Positions 18,616-28,627 are shown, numbered from the stretch's first letter. The stretch is DNA of 64,000 nt from Acinetobacter rongchengensis (GCF_003611475.1 NZ_RAXT01000010.1:1-64000); one strand, 5' to 3'. Notes: a model not told the origin generated them from the sequence alone. Numbers and translations are program-made.

Positions 18616-18762
18616 AGTTTCAAAGCGTTATGCCAGGACTTAAGTTAGTGTTCAATAATATTCAGATGTTTCATTTAAAACCCTCATCTAGGAATTAAAT
18701 ATTCAAAAAGGTGGTTGCGGATCTTTATTTTAATTAGCATTACATCTGAATATTATACTTGG

Positions 18763-18800
18763 CTTGTACTAAACTTTAATTCTTGTACTAAACTTTAATT
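18763..18800. repeat. Perfect 2 x 19-bp tandem repeat
   Basis: CTTGTACTAAACTTTAATT occurs twice back to back (18763-18781 and 18782-18800). The second copy reaches the stop codon of the MFS gene. It looks like a recent slippage duplication. Confidence 0.9.
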
Positions 18801-19977
18801 AAAGTTGTGAATTTGGATCGGCTTGTTTTATTTGTGCATAAATAAAAAATTGTAGTGTTCCTAAACCCAATACAACTGAAGCAAGAATAAATTGTTGATG
18901 ATACGAAACGCCTAAATGCTGTAATCCACTAAAACATAGTCCACCGATCAATTGAGTTATCGCAAAAGATAATGTGGCGAAACTCCATAGTTTTTTATAG
19001 GCAAGACCGTATAGATGCATGATGGTATAAGACGTTAAAAAGACAACAGCAGGATTGAGCAAACCAGTCAAAAAGGAAGAGATGTAGGTGAGGATTGGAT
19101 TAAACTGGAAAATCGCAATGAAAATAGCACCTACGTAAAGGCTATATAATATTTTCAATGCAGTGAAATGACCGAGTTTCCGTGCCAATATATAGGCACT
19201 GATTGCACCTAATGCACTACCTGAACCATATAAAATCCAATTAAAATTAATATGATAAAGATTTAAATGTAATGTATTTTTTAAATAATCAATCCAAAAG
19301 AGTGAGTGTGGTACATAAGCAAAAGCACTGGATGCATAGACAATCAGCAAGCTGAAGTACATACCATTAACTGTAGTCAATGCATGGGTATTTGACGGGA
19401 GATTGCTGAGATGACTTTGAAATATTTTGAGTAAATACATCAAAATAAGGCTAATCAATAAAGCAAAACCGAATAAAATTAGCCATGCGGATTGGGTTGA
19501 GATGCGGTCTAAATAGGGTAGGAATAATGTTGCAAGTAAAACGCCTATGCCGATTCCACTAAAACCAATAAAGTTAATCGTTAAGCGTTCTTCAGGAATG
19601 CTGCATTGGGCGACCACGCTGGGTGCAAGAATCATCAATAAACCACCACTGACACCTGAAATTACTCGCCAAAATATATACCAAGACGCTGAAAAGTCTG
19701 AAAATGCACAACTTAATAAGCTGATGCTACCTGCAAATGCTGCACTTAATATAAATTTTGACATGCTTGGGTTTTGTGGCAATTTCATTGCCCAAAAAGC
19801 ACCGATTAAATAACCAAGTAAGTTTGCGCTACCGAGAATACTGGAAAATTGAGTTGACCATTCATAAGCTAGGCGTGTTGTAGGCAGCAGTGCTGTATAT
19901 GAAAACCTTAAGATACCAATACCCAAACACATGCTAAGACATAGAAATAGGCTAAGTTTGACCTTATTTGAAAACAT
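18799..19977 (-). CDS. MFS transporter, YbfB/YjiJ type
   Basis: 392 residues with about twelve hydrophobic helices, an inner-membrane permease. The first helix region CLSMCLGIGILRFSYTALLP and the next (SSILGSANLLGYLIGAFWAM) match the YbfB/YjiJ (MFS_4) subfamily, with the characteristic 'G-x-x-R-F-x-Y' in helix 1. The substrate is unknown for most members. No regulator or enzyme gene is adjacent on the same strand that would suggest a substrate. The 3' end abuts a 19-bp tandem duplication. Confidence 0.88.
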   Translation of the reverse strand: MFSNKVKLSLFLCLSMCLGIGILRFSYTALLPTTRLAYEWSTQFSSILGSANLLGYLIGAFWAMKLPQNPSMSKFILSAAFAGSISLLSCAFSDFSASWYIFWRVISGVSGGLLMILAPSVVAQCSIPEERLTINFIGFSGIGIGVLLATLFLPYLDRISTQSAWLILFGFALLISLILMYLLKIFQSHLSNLPSNTHALTTVNGMYFSLLIVYASSAFAYVPHSLFWIDYLKNTLHLNLYHINFNWILYGSGSALGAISAYILARKLGHFTALKILYSLYVGAIFIAIFQFNPILTYISSFLTGLLNPAVVFLTSYTIMHLYGLAYKKLWSFATLSFAITQLIGGLCFSGLQHLGVSYHQQFILASVVLGLGTLQFFIYAQIKQADPNSQL

Positions 19978-20096
19978 TCAATTCTCGATACTGATGATTT
20001 ATGTTTCAGTGCAATGACCTTAATCAGGATTTGAAGAAATCACAAATAATTCTCGTTATTTATTTTGTGAATATTGAACAGTGAATCAACCCAAGA

Positions 20097-20678
20097 TTAT
20101 TCTAAAATATTCGCATCAACCGCATCGCCAATGGTGTAATAGTGACCGCCTGCAACATGATGTAAGCTTTTCCATTCAGCAGGTGCTTCATGGTAGTACC
20201 AATGTCCATCACGAAAGACGCGATCATCTGCATAGGCAGCAACAACCTTAGCAATAAATAAATCATGGGCTTGTTGATTGTGTGGTTCTGGAATTAATTC
20301 ACAGATTAACCATGCGGCGCAGCCTTCAACAGCTGGCAAATCAAAACCTTCAAATTGAAATAATGAGGTATGGCAGTGTGTTAATTTTTCTGGATCATTG
20401 AACTGACTGATTGAGCCAAGTTGCTGTACCAACTTAAGTTGTTTTAAGGTCGGAACTTGTAAGATGAAATAACCTGATTTTTCCACTAATTTTCGTGTTT
20501 TCGTACTTTTGTCTAAGACAACCGAAACTTTAGCAGGAACAAGCTCTAGTGCGCATGCCCATGCAGCCGTCATAACATTTTCTTCATGTTCATATTGGGC
20601 TGAAACAAGCACTGTTGGCCCATGATTGAGAAGGCGATATGCTTTTGCAAGTTCTACAGATTTAATATGTGTGTTCAT
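20097..20678 (-). CDS. Flavin reductase-like domain protein
   Basis: 193 residues forming a split-barrel flavin reductase-like domain: GPTVLVSAQYEHEENVMTAAW at the start (about residues 19-39), VSVVLDKSTKTRKLVEKSG as the FMN-contact region, and a C-terminal HYYTIGD. The family includes FMN-binding reductases and proteins of unknown role. An AGG lies eight bases before the ATG. It stands alone, divergent from the cystine transporter gene with about 200 bases between. Confidence 0.85.
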   Translation of the reverse strand: MNTHIKSVELAKAYRLLNHGPTVLVSAQYEHEENVMTAAWACALELVPAKVSVVLDKSTKTRKLVEKSGYFILQVPTLKQLKLVQQLGSISQFNDPEKLTHCHTSLFQFEGFDLPAVEGCAAWLICELIPEPHNQQAHDLFIAKVVAAYADDRVFRDGHWYYHEAPAEWKSLHHVAGGHYYTIGDAVDANILE

Positions 20679-20877
20679 TCAATAACCTAGATTTTAAAAT
20701 GCTATAGTCTTTATTTAGAAAAGCTTATTCAATTTAGATATGAAAGCAATAAGATTTTGTTTTTATTCTTGTTTATAAAGAGATAAAAAACATCACGTAA
20801 ATCGCAAAAAATGCTAAAGACTGTTGAATAACGACCATTATGCTTATAATAACCAGATCAAAACTTTTGGAACTCAG

Positions 20878-22269
20878 ATGAATTATCCACTTATTTTGAA
20901 TATTGTTATATTCATTGCCTTAATCATATTACTCATGCAAACACGAAAAACCGACTGGAGTTTGGCGAAAAAAGTTTTTGCAGGTTTATGTCTAGGGGTG
21001 GTATTTGGTTTAGGGTTACATTTGGTTTATGGTGCCAACACTGCAATTTTAGACGAATCGATTCAATGGTTTAATATTGTTGGAAATGGTTATGTCAAAT
21101 TGTTGCAAATGGTGGTTATGCCATTGGTATTGGTATCCATTTTAGGTGCAGTGATTAAACTGCATGATGCATCATCATTGGGTAAAATCAGTATTTTTAG
21201 TATAGGTACATTGCTGATCACTACTTTTATTGCGGCATTAGTCGGTGTATTTGTCACCAATTTATTTGGTCTGAGTGCTGCGGGTTTGGTACAAGGAACC
21301 CAAGAAACTGCACGACTTGAAGCAATACAAACGGATTATATTGGTAAAGTGACCGATCTAAGTGTTCCTGACTTTTTGCTATCTTTTATTCCAACCAACC
21401 CATTTACAGAATTAACGGGTGCGCATCCTACTTCAATTATTAGTGTGGTGATTTTCGCAACATTATTAGGCATGGCGGGGATTAATTTAATCAAAACTGA
21501 TGTTGAGAAAGGGCAACGAATCATTATCGCAATTGAAACATTGCAAGCTTGGGTCATGAAATTGGTACGCTTGGTGATGACATTAACGCCGTATGGTGTT
21601 TTTGCTTTAATCACTAAAGTTGTTGCAAGCTCTAAAGTGGCGGATATCGTCAATCTAGGAGGCTTCCTTGTTGCATCATATCTCGGTTTAGCAATGATGT
21701 TTTTGGTACATGCACTGGTATTGCTACTGGCAGGTGTCAATCCGTTGCGCTTCTTTAAAAAGGTGTTACCAGTTCTTACATTTGCATTTACCAGCCGTTC
21801 GAGTGCAGCCAGTATTCCATTAAATATTGAAGCGCAGACTCGCCGTTTGGGTGTGCCTGAATCGATTGCAAGTTTTTCAGCTTCATTTGGTACCACCATT
21901 GGTCAAAATGGCTGTGCGGGTTTATATCCTGCGATGTTAGCGGTAATGGTTGCACCAACAGTTGGTATTAATCCGCTTGATCCCGTTTGGATTTTGACGC
22001 TGGTTTGTGTTGTTACGCTGAGTTCAATTGGTGTGGCGGGCGTAGGTGGTGGAGCAACTTTTGCTGCACTTATCGTGTTGCCGATTATGGGTTTACCTGT
22101 AACTTTGGTGGCATTGCTGATTTCAATCGAGCCATTAATTGATATGGGACGTACTGCTTTAAACGTAGATGGTTCAATGACCGCAGGTGTCGTGACCAGC
22201 CAATTGATGGGGCAAACCGATAAATCGATTTTATTAAGTGATGAAAATTTAGAATTATCAAACCGATAA
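20878..22269 (+). CDS. tcyP: L-cystine:cation symporter, TcyP/YdjN type
   Basis: 463 residues, the same length as E. coli YdjN (TcyP). A dicarboxylate/amino acid:cation symporter fold: several membrane helices, the serine-rich re-entrant loop [15 protein letters not shown], the segment [20 protein letters not shown] and the C-terminal [19 protein letters not shown]. Family members import cystine (and some related compounds) with Na+ or H+. The start [12 protein letters not shown] is chosen because it begins the first membrane helix; 18 upstream codons are open but hydrophilic. A terminator follows. Confidence 0.9.
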   Translation: MNYPLILNIVIFIALIILLMQTRKTDWSLAKKVFAGLCLGVVFGLGLHLVYGANTAILDESIQWFNIVGNGYVKLLQMVVMPLVLVSILGAVIKLHDASSLGKISIFSIGTLLITTFIAALVGVFVTNLFGLSAAGLVQGTQETARLEAIQTDYIGKVTDLSVPDFLLSFIPTNPFTELTGAHPTSIISVVIFATLLGMAGINLIKTDVEKGQRIIIAIETLQAWVMKLVRLVMTLTPYGVFALITKVVASSKVADIVNLGGFLVASYLGLAMMFLVHALVLLLAGVNPLRFFKKVLPVLTFAFTSRSSAASIPLNIEAQTRRLGVPESIASFSASFGTTIGQNGCAGLYPAMLAVMVAPTVGINPLDPVWILTLVCVVTLSSIGVAGVGGGATFAALIVLPIMGLPVTLVALLISIEPLIDMGRTALNVDGSMTAGVVTSQLMGQTDKSILLSDENLELSNR

Positions 22270-22330
22270 TTTTCAATCCATCCAAAAAATTTAATTGTGA
22301 CCACATTTTCGATTATGATGTGGTCAACAA

Positions 22331-22388
22331 AAAGTCAGCAACTTATTCAATATTCAAACCATAAATAAGAAGCTGACTTTATTTGTTT
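22331..22388 (+). terminator. Terminator pair after tcyP
   Basis: AAAGTCAGC (22331-22339) and GCTGACTTT (22372-22380) form an outer stem with an inner CTTATT/AATAAG pairing, followed by ATTTGTTTCTT. A second hairpin (GACCACAT / ATGTGGTC) lies just before it at about 22299-22325. The two sit between convergent genes. Confidence 0.7.
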
Positions 22389-22402
22389 CTTAAATTCATT
22401 TT

Positions 22403-22720
22403 TTAATCGGCGACTTGGTTACATTCTTTTAACTCAGCAGAGTTTTTTGTCCAAATTTTTCCCGCAGAGTTTTTATAGAAGCTAATTTTTCCTACACGTA
22501 TCACTAAATTTTGACATGAGTCTATAGAAAGCTCTTTTCCCCAAGGACCAGTTAAGCGACAGGTCGTACCATCACATTTCCAAACCACATTTGGGCCATT
22601 TTCAATTGGTACAGTGACAGTACCCACATGTGATGAGCCAGCAGTCCAAGTGGTATCATCTGCTTGAGCCAAAGGAGAGAAAAGCATACAACAGCCAATG
22701 AGTAGATTTGTTATTTTCAC
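22403..22720 (-). CDS. Small secreted protein with a W-x-C-x-x-x-x-C motif
   Basis: 105 residues beginning with a signal peptide (VKITNLLIGCCMLFSPLAQA, first residue read as Met). The mature part shows VVWKCDGTTCRLTG and ends ELKECN, a layout similar to the CC_3452-type family of small periplasmic proteins with four conserved Cys; the match is by pattern only. The start codon is GTG, seven bases after a clear AGGAG, and no ATG in frame is better placed. Convergent with tcyP. Confidence 0.7.
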   Translation of the reverse strand: MKITNLLIGCCMLFSPLAQADDTTWTAGSSHVGTVTVPIENGPNVVWKCDGTTCRLTGPWGKELSIDSCQNLVIRVGKISFYKNSAGKIWTKNSAELKECNQVAD

Positions 22721-22931
22721 AGATCATCTCCTATTTATTTTGGGTTAAAGGTGTTGGTTTAGTTTGATTGCTCAGCTAAATTGTCTTAAAAAAGCTTATT
22801 CAAAATAAATATTATATCGATCAATAAGGAAAATTGTTGAATTATTGTTCTGTACCCATTTAAAAACAGAGATTGTATCTGTCATCATTTTTTATTTCGC
22901 TTAGAATCAACAAAAATCAGGAGTTTTGACA

Positions 22932-23762
22932 ATGAAAATGTACCAAGTTGATGCTTTTACACAACAATTATTTAAAGGTAATCCCGCTGCAGTGCTCGTA
23001 CTGGATCAATGGCTTGATGATGAGTTGATGCAAAATATTGCTTTGGAAAATAATTTGGCTGAAACGGCTTTTGTAAAACGAATCGATGATGAAAATTACC
23101 AAATTCGTTGGTTTACCCCAAAAGTTGAAGTTGATTTCTGTGGGCATGCAACTTTGGCATCAGCTTTTGTTTTGTTTAAAGATTTTACCAAGGCTAAAAA
23201 GATACAATTTCATGTTAAAAATTTAGGTATTTTCACGATCCATCAAGCAGATGATGGCAAAATTCAAATGAATTTTCCAATTCGAAAAGCTCAAAAACTC
23301 ACAGATTATCCTGAATTGCTTAATCATGTGATTGATAAACCATTTAAAGAAGTTTATGCCAACGCACAAGCGTTTATTTTAGTTTGTCATTCAGCACAAG
23401 ATGTAATTGATGCAATACCTAACCTTGTTCATATTCAAATGATTGCAGATGAGCATAAAGTGAGTACGGCTATTACTGCCTACCACGAAGGTTTAGATGT
23501 GACGATTACGGCTGAATCTGATGACTATGATTATGTCGCACGTTATTTCGCACCGCATAAAGGGATTAACGAAGATCCTGTTACAGGTTCGATGCATACG
23601 GGTTTAGCGCCGTTATGGGCAGAGAAATTAAACAAAGATCAATTGGTTGGTTATCAAGCTTCAGCGCGTGGCGGGGAGCTTTTTTGTAAGATTGAATCAG
23701 AAGATCGTATTGAAATTTCAGGTTATGCAAAGTTGTATATGCAGGCTGAGATTTCACTTTAA
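22932..23762 (+). CDS. PhzF-family isomerase/epimerase
   Basis: 276 residues of the PhzF (diaminopimelate-epimerase-like) fold: MYQVDAFTQQLFKGNPAAVL at the N-terminus, the acid catalyst region NNLAETAFV (Glu equivalent to PhzF Glu45), VDFCGHATLASAFVLF, and the second-half mirror NEDPVTGSMHTGLAPLW. No phenazine genes are nearby, so it is one of the many solitary PhzF homologues whose substrate is unknown. AGGAG sits eight bases before the ATG at 22932; a TTG two codons earlier is rejected. Confidence 0.92.
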   Translation: MKMYQVDAFTQQLFKGNPAAVLVLDQWLDDELMQNIALENNLAETAFVKRIDDENYQIRWFTPKVEVDFCGHATLASAFVLFKDFTKAKKIQFHVKNLGIFTIHQADDGKIQMNFPIRKAQKLTDYPELLNHVIDKPFKEVYANAQAFILVCHSAQDVIDAIPNLVHIQMIADEHKVSTAITAYHEGLDVTITAESDDYDYVARYFAPHKGINEDPVTGSMHTGLAPLWAEKLNKDQLVGYQASARGGELFCKIESEDRIEISGYAKLYMQAEISL

Positions 23763-23802
23763 ACATATTTCAAATCCAAGCTACATCTCTAATGATTACA
23801 AA

Positions 23803-23829
23803 AGCCGTTGAAATAAACGGCTATTTTTT
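23803..23829 (+). terminator. Intrinsic terminator of the phzF-like gene
   Basis: AGCCGTT pairs with AACGGCT, followed by ATTTTTTC, 40 bases after the stop codon. Confidence 0.8.
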
Positions 23830-23913
23830 CAAAACTTTACTGTTTATTCTGTTCAGGATTTTTTAAGATGAATGACATATAAATTTTAATATTTCAAAAA
23901 ATCTGGATTTTTT

Positions 23914-26679
23914 ATGCTCATGCGGTTAAAAAAACTAACGTTATCTTTATGTTTGATTGGTATCAGTGCAACAACATTTGCACAAACCATTTTGGTTAAA
24001 TCTGAACACAATATCGAAGAATATAAACTCGATAATGGTATGCGAGTTTTACTTGCCCCGAATGATAAAGAGAATAAAGTTTTTGTAAATACAGTTTATT
24101 TTACAGGCTCATTGAATGATCCAAAAGGTAAAGGTGGTTTAGCACATTTACTTGAGCATTTGGCTTTTAAAGGGACTGAAAATGTCAAAGGTGAGGAGTT
24201 CCAACGCCGTTTAGATCAATACACCTTAATGACCAATGCAAGTACAGATTATTATTCAACAAAATATACCAATATCGTTCGTCCTGAGAAAACAGCGCTC
24301 AATGAAATTATTCATTTAGAAGCAGAACGTATGGATAAATTAGTCCTCCAAGAAAAATACGTACCTTCTGAAATTAATATTGTCATGCGTGAACGTGAAG
24401 TTCGTATGGATCAACCATTTGCCGTTTTAATGGATCAAATGTGGAAAGCAGCCTATGGCAATCAGTCTTTAGGTCGTTTACCAATCGGAGATTTATCCGA
24501 ATTACAATCGATTAAAATGAGTGAGTTAAATCAGTTTTATAAAGATTGGTACGCACCAAACAATGCTGTGATGGTGATTTCAGGAAAATTCGATAAAGCA
24601 GAAGTCCTCAAACAAATCGATCAAAATTTTAGTCCAATTCCTGCACGAAAATTACCTGCTCAGGCACAAGTGCCTTTATTGGATTCTGCAACAATTAAAA
24701 TCCGTGATTTTAAAGTACAAAAAGGTAGTGATTTAGCCAAATTCAATATTTATATGAATGGGAAAGATGAGAAAATTCAACCCGTCTTAGCATTGGCTCC
24801 CTACCTTTATACCTTACAACCCAGTGGACACTTATATTCAAATATGGTGGAAACAGGTGTTGCCACCAATGTACAGTCTACAACATGGCTAGATAATGAC
24901 TTTAATTTGGTTTTCATGGGGGCAATTTATGCACCAACGCATGATGCTAAAAAAATTGAAGATTCACTCATTCAAGGTGTAGAGCAAAATAAGAAATTTG
25001 ACGAAGTTGAATTAAAACGTGTCAAAAATTTAATGAGCAATGCCAATGAAAACCTGTTGAATAATGCGACTGCTGTTGGTGGAATGCTAAGTGATTATGT
25101 GGTGTCATCGCATGGTGATTGGGCGCAATATTTCCGAGATCAACAAGCGATTCAGAAACTCACTGTTGCTGAAACCAATGCAACTCTAAAAGCATTTTTG
25201 ACACCAAATCATCGTTTTAATGGTGATATTCAGCCTACACCTGAAGATCAGAAGAAAGCCTTAGAGCAAAAGCAAGCCAGTGAAAAACCTAAAACATTGG
25301 ATCAGCAAGCGATTGCAGAAGAACCACTGAAAGATGTGAGTGAATATCAAGCTGAAGTACGACAGTTTGTTGAAAAGTCTAAACAACATTTAGATCAGAT
25401 AGAGAAAAAGATTCAACGTGGGACACTCAAAAATGGTATGCAATATGCACTGTTCCCGACCTCGACACGTGATGATAAGACTTATGCAACGATTAATGTG
25501 AATTTTGGCACAGCCGAATCACTCATGAATAAGGCTGAGATTTTAGACTTCACTGCATATTTGTTATTACGTGCTTCTAATCAATACAGTTTGCAAGATA
25601 TCGCAGATAAAAGCATCGCCGCTGGTGGATCTGCGACAGCCACGGCTTCTGAAAATGGAATGACAATTCAAATCGTAGCGAAGCAAGAGAAGTTCGAAGA
25701 GTTCTTTAAATATATTATTTCTGTGATGAAGAATCCAAAATTTGAACAATCTCAATTTGATTTGATTAAATTACAGAGTTTAGCGAGTTTAGATCGACCT
25801 TATACTGAACCTGAAACTGTTGCTGCCTTGACCATTGCGAGATTGTTGGAAACCTATCAACCTGGAGATTTGCGTTATCACTTTGAACCTGAGCTTGCCA
25901 AGAAGCAGATCAATGCTGCCAGCAATGCACAAGTGATCGATTTATATAAAAAATATTTTGCGATGGATCATGCTCAAATTTCGATTACAGGGCAGTATGA
26001 TGCTAAAAAAATGCAAGCATTATTAAATCAAGCGTTTTCTCAGTGGTCGAGTAAGCAACCGTACCAACGTCTTACAACGGAATACCATGCTTATAAAGCA
26101 CAAAAAGTACATGCACTTTCTGAGCAACGTGAATTTGGTAGTTATCAAGCTTTGCAGACTTTACCTGTAGGTGTCGATCATAAGGATGCAGCGGCGTTAA
26201 TTGTTTTCAGTTATATTTTAGGTGACTCTCAACTTTCTTCCCGTTTAGGTCAAGAATTACGTGAGAAAAATGCCTTGGTGTATGGTTTTGGAAGTAATCT
26301 AGATTTGGATTCTTTCAATGATGCAGGTGCGTTAAGTATTGAGGCGAATTATACTGCTGGGAAGTCTGCTGAGGTTTCACAAGTCGTACATAAAGTGCTT
26401 GCTGATTTACTCAGTAAAGGTGTTACGACTCAAGAACTGGAAGCGGCCAAAGCAAGTATCATGAAACAACGTGTGACGTCTTTAGAGGATGAGCGTGTTA
26501 TTCATCGTATGTTGAATAGTCAACTTGAACGTAACAAAAAAATGGAAAGCCGTGCACTACGTGATCAGGAAATTGCAAAATTAACCAAAACAGATGTGGA
26601 TGCAGTAATTAAAAAATATATTAAGCCTGATCAATTGGTTGAAGTTATGTCTGATCAATATGCAAAAGCTCAAAAGTAA
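23914..26679 (+). CDS. Periplasmic M16 zinc metalloprotease (two-domain, pitrilysin type)
   Basis: 921 residues with a signal peptide (MLMRLKKLTLSLCLIGISATTFAQ, 24 residues, at about 1-24). The N-terminal M16 domain carries the inverted zinc motif HLLEHLAFKGTE (HxxEH) with the downstream Glu in IIHLEAERMDKL, so it is catalytically complete. A second M16 repeat begins near residue 490 (RGTLKNGMQYALFPT) and lacks the HxxEH, as usual for the C-terminal half. The linker around residues 445-490 is charged and Gln/Lys-rich. The family degrades small peptides in the periplasm. It has its own terminator. Confidence 0.93.
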   Translation: MLMRLKKLTLSLCLIGISATTFAQTILVKSEHNIEEYKLDNGMRVLLAPNDKENKVFVNTVYFTGSLNDPKGKGGLAHLLEHLAFKGTENVKGEEFQRRLDQYTLMTNASTDYYSTKYTNIVRPEKTALNEIIHLEAERMDKLVLQEKYVPSEINIVMREREVRMDQPFAVLMDQMWKAAYGNQSLGRLPIGDLSELQSIKMSELNQFYKDWYAPNNAVMVISGKFDKAEVLKQIDQNFSPIPARKLPAQAQVPLLDSATIKIRDFKVQKGSDLAKFNIYMNGKDEKIQPVLALAPYLYTLQPSGHLYSNMVETGVATNVQSTTWLDNDFNLVFMGAIYAPTHDAKKIEDSLIQGVEQNKKFDEVELKRVKNLMSNANENLLNNATAVGGMLSDYVVSSHGDWAQYFRDQQAIQKLTVAETNATLKAFLTPNHRFNGDIQPTPEDQKKALEQKQASEKPKTLDQQAIAEEPLKDVSEYQAEVRQFVEKSKQHLDQIEKKIQRGTLKNGMQYALFPTSTRDDKTYATINVNFGTAESLMNKAEILDFTAYLLLRASNQYSLQDIADKSIAAGGSATATASENGMTIQIVAKQEKFEEFFKYIISVMKNPKFEQSQFDLIKLQSLASLDRPYTEPETVAALTIARLLETYQPGDLRYHFEPELAKKQINAASNAQVIDLYKKYFAMDHAQISITGQYDAKKMQALLNQAFSQWSSKQPYQRLTTEYHAYKAQKVHALSEQREFGSYQALQTLPVGVDHKDAAALIVFSYILGDSQLSSRLGQELREKNALVYGFGSNLDLDSFNDAGALSIEANYTAGKSAEVSQVVHKVLADLLSKGVTTQELEAAKASIMKQRVTSLEDERVIHRMLNSQLERNKKMESRALRDQEIAKLTKTDVDAVIKKYIKPDQLVEVMSDQYAKAQK

Positions 26680-26717
26680 CTTTTATCGACTGACTTAGAT
26701 TTATAATATGAAGAATG

Positions 26718-26745
26718 AAAGCCATACTGTTGTGTGGCTTTTTTT
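26718..26745 (+). terminator. Intrinsic terminator of the M16 protease gene
   Basis: AAAGCCATAC pairs with GTGTGGCTTT (one G-T pair), followed by TTTTTATTTA. Confidence 0.8.
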
Positions 26746-26809
26746 ATTTATAATTAGTGATGGTTAAAAGCGGTCGATACTACATATTTAAAACGATGAA
26801 TATGGGCGA

Positions 26810-26824
26810 ATTACCATTGGTAAT
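26810..26824. promoter_or_regulatory. Palindrome upstream of hemG
   Basis: ATTACCA-T-TGGTAAT is a perfect 15-base palindrome, 135 bases before the hemG start. It could be an operator; no regulator is assigned. Confidence 0.35.
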
Positions 26825-26959
26825 GCTGAAACTAAAAACTAATTTTAATCAATGGAATTTATTCATGTATAACAATTTTAAGTAAAGCTCAAATGTTCTC
26901 GTATAGTGTAATTTAATATATTATTTGATAGCGTAAAATAATAGAAATCGTTAAATTGT

Positions 26960-27493
26960 ATGAAAAATATACTTGTTCTCTTCTCATCTGTAGATGGTCA
27001 AACTCTAAAAATTTGTAATTATATAAAAGATTTATTGGCTGATGAAGGTTTTAATATTCAAGTTGCTTCTATTGATAGTCATCATAAAATAAACACCAAT
27101 TATGATTTTATTCTTATAGGTGCGAGCATTCGTTACGGTGGTTATCGTCATTCTCTTTATAAATTTATTCAGAATAATTTATATGAGCTAGAAATGGTTA
27201 AGACTGGTTTTTTTTCAGTAAGCGCAATAGCAAGAAAAATAGGAAGAGATATTCCTGAAACAGATCATTACTTTGAAAAATTTAAAAGAAAATCTGATTG
27301 GACTCCATGTATTGCTGGAATTTTTGCAGGTTCTATCTCATATCCAAAATATAATTTTTTTGATCGTTTTATGATACAGGCTATTATGTATTTAACGAAT
27401 GGACCGACTGATTCTTCGAAAGTTTTTGAGTTTACAGATTGGAGTAAAGTTCGATTATTTGCTACTCAAATATCTTATATTCTTAAACAGTAA
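26960..27493 (+). CDS. hemG: Menaquinone-dependent protoporphyrinogen IX dehydrogenase, HemG type
   Basis: 177 residues of a flavodoxin-like fold: ILVLFSSVDGQTLKICNYI at the FMN phosphate loop, IGASIRYGGYRHSLYKFI, FFSVSAIARK and the HemG-specific C-terminal parts YPKYNFFDRFMIQAIM and FTDWSKVRLFA. These match E. coli HemG (181 residues) block by block, including the inserted loop that separates HemG from ordinary flavodoxins. It oxidises protoporphyrinogen to protoporphyrin, the penultimate haem step, passing electrons to quinone. The coding sequence is A+T-rich, the ribosome binding site is weak, and long non-coding stretches flank it (280 bases before, 250 after), which may point to acquisition by transfer. 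Confidence 0.88.
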   Translation: MKNILVLFSSVDGQTLKICNYIKDLLADEGFNIQVASIDSHHKINTNYDFILIGASIRYGGYRHSLYKFIQNNLYELEMVKTGFFSVSAIARKIGRDIPETDHYFEKFKRKSDWTPCIAGIFAGSISYPKYNFFDRFMIQAIMYLTNGPTDSSKVFEFTDWSKVRLFATQISYILKQ

Positions 27494-27694
27494 ATCTATT
27501 TGATTAAGTTGGAATAGGATGTATAACAGCAGATTTTTTAGTTTTTCTTAGACTGTGTTATATGAATTTAATACAGTTTTGTAAGTTTTTATAATTCTAA
27601 TATGTGTTTTAGTTCAAGAATGCTTGTTGTCAATTCTAAGTTTCTATCCTTTACATAACTTAAACTTCCTATGTCAAATTCAAGAATGCACAAT

Positions 27695-27733
27695 AAAAAA
27701 CCGAGGCATGAACCTCGGTTTTTATTTTTTTAT
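27695..27733. terminator. Strong bidirectional terminator between hemG and fpr
   Basis: AAAAACCGAGG pairs with CCTCGGTTTTT around CATGAA, with T-runs on both strands. It lies ten bases past the fpr stop codon and can serve both convergent genes. Confidence 0.9.
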
Positions 27734-27742
27734 CGATCAGAA

Positions 27743-28522
27743 TTACTTCTCAACGAATGCGCGTTCAATCACATAATCACCAAGCTCACCCATACGTGGT
27801 GATTCTTTAAGACCATGTTGATCCAATAGAGCAACAACATCTTTTAAGAAAGCAGGGCTACCGCATAACATTGCACGGTCAGTTTCTGGATTAAAAGGAG
27901 GTAAACCGATTTTCTTAAAAAGTTCACCAGTTTCAATTGCTGTGGTTACACGACCTTGAGTGTGGAATTCTTCACGAGTTACTGTAGGGTAGTAAATAAG
28001 TTTTTCTTTTACCCCTAACTCTTGGAAAAACTCATGGTTTGGAAGTTCATTCAAGATCAAATCTTGGTAAGCCAATTCTGAAATAAAACGAGTACCATGA
28101 ACCACAATGACTTTTTCATAGCGTTCATAGGTTTCAGGGTCACGAATAATTGCTAAAAATGGCGCAAGCCCAGTACCTGAAGAAAGAAGGTACAAGTTTT
28201 TGCCAGGATTTAGATCGTCATGAACCAAAGTACCTGTTGGTTTTTTTGAAATAAGAATGTCATCACCAACTTTTACTTTCTGTAAAATCGAAGTTAAAGG
28301 ACCATCTGGAACTTTAATAGAGAAAAACTCTAATTCTTCTTCGTAGTTAGCGCTAGCAATAGAATAAGCTCGCATTAAAGGCTTACCATTGACTTCAAGT
28401 CCAATCATCACAAATTGACCATTTTTAAAACGTAACGCAGTGTCACGTGTCGTTTTAAAACTGAATAATGTGTCATTCCAGTGGTGTACGTGAGTAATCT
28501 TTTCGACGTTGAAAGCAGCCAT
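27743..28522 (-). CDS. fpr: Ferredoxin(flavodoxin)--NADP+ reductase
   Basis: 259 residues, the bacterial Fpr type. The FAD motif is RAYSIASAN (RxYS), the NADP-binding region is LLSSGTGLAPFLAI and a second is AMLCGSPAFL. The C-terminal end GELGDYVIERAFVEK is typical of the subclass II reductases of gammaproteobacteria. It transfers electrons between NADPH and ferredoxin or flavodoxin. The start is MAAFNVEKITHV; an in-frame TTG four codons upstream is rejected. It is divergent from trmO, about 105 bases apart. Confidence 0.94.
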   Translation of the reverse strand: MAAFNVEKITHVHHWNDTLFSFKTTRDTALRFKNGQFVMIGLEVNGKPLMRAYSIASANYEEELEFFSIKVPDGPLTSILQKVKVGDDILISKKPTGTLVHDDLNPGKNLYLLSSGTGLAPFLAIIRDPETYERYEKVIVVHGTRFISELAYQDLILNELPNHEFFQELGVKEKLIYYPTVTREEFHTQGRVTTAIETGELFKKIGLPPFNPETDRAMLCGSPAFLKDVVALLDQHGLKESPRMGELGDYVIERAFVEK

Positions 28523-28627
28523 TAAAGGTCTCAATAAATTATCAAATTAAAACAGTTTACTATTCTAATCTAAAATCATTCTCGATAAACTGAATATATT
28601 TAATTGAGCTTATCAGAAAAAGTGATT

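Noticed and set aside
21336..22304. Long minus-strand ORFs opposite tcyP
   Set aside because: Antisense shadows of a membrane-protein gene, with no start signals.
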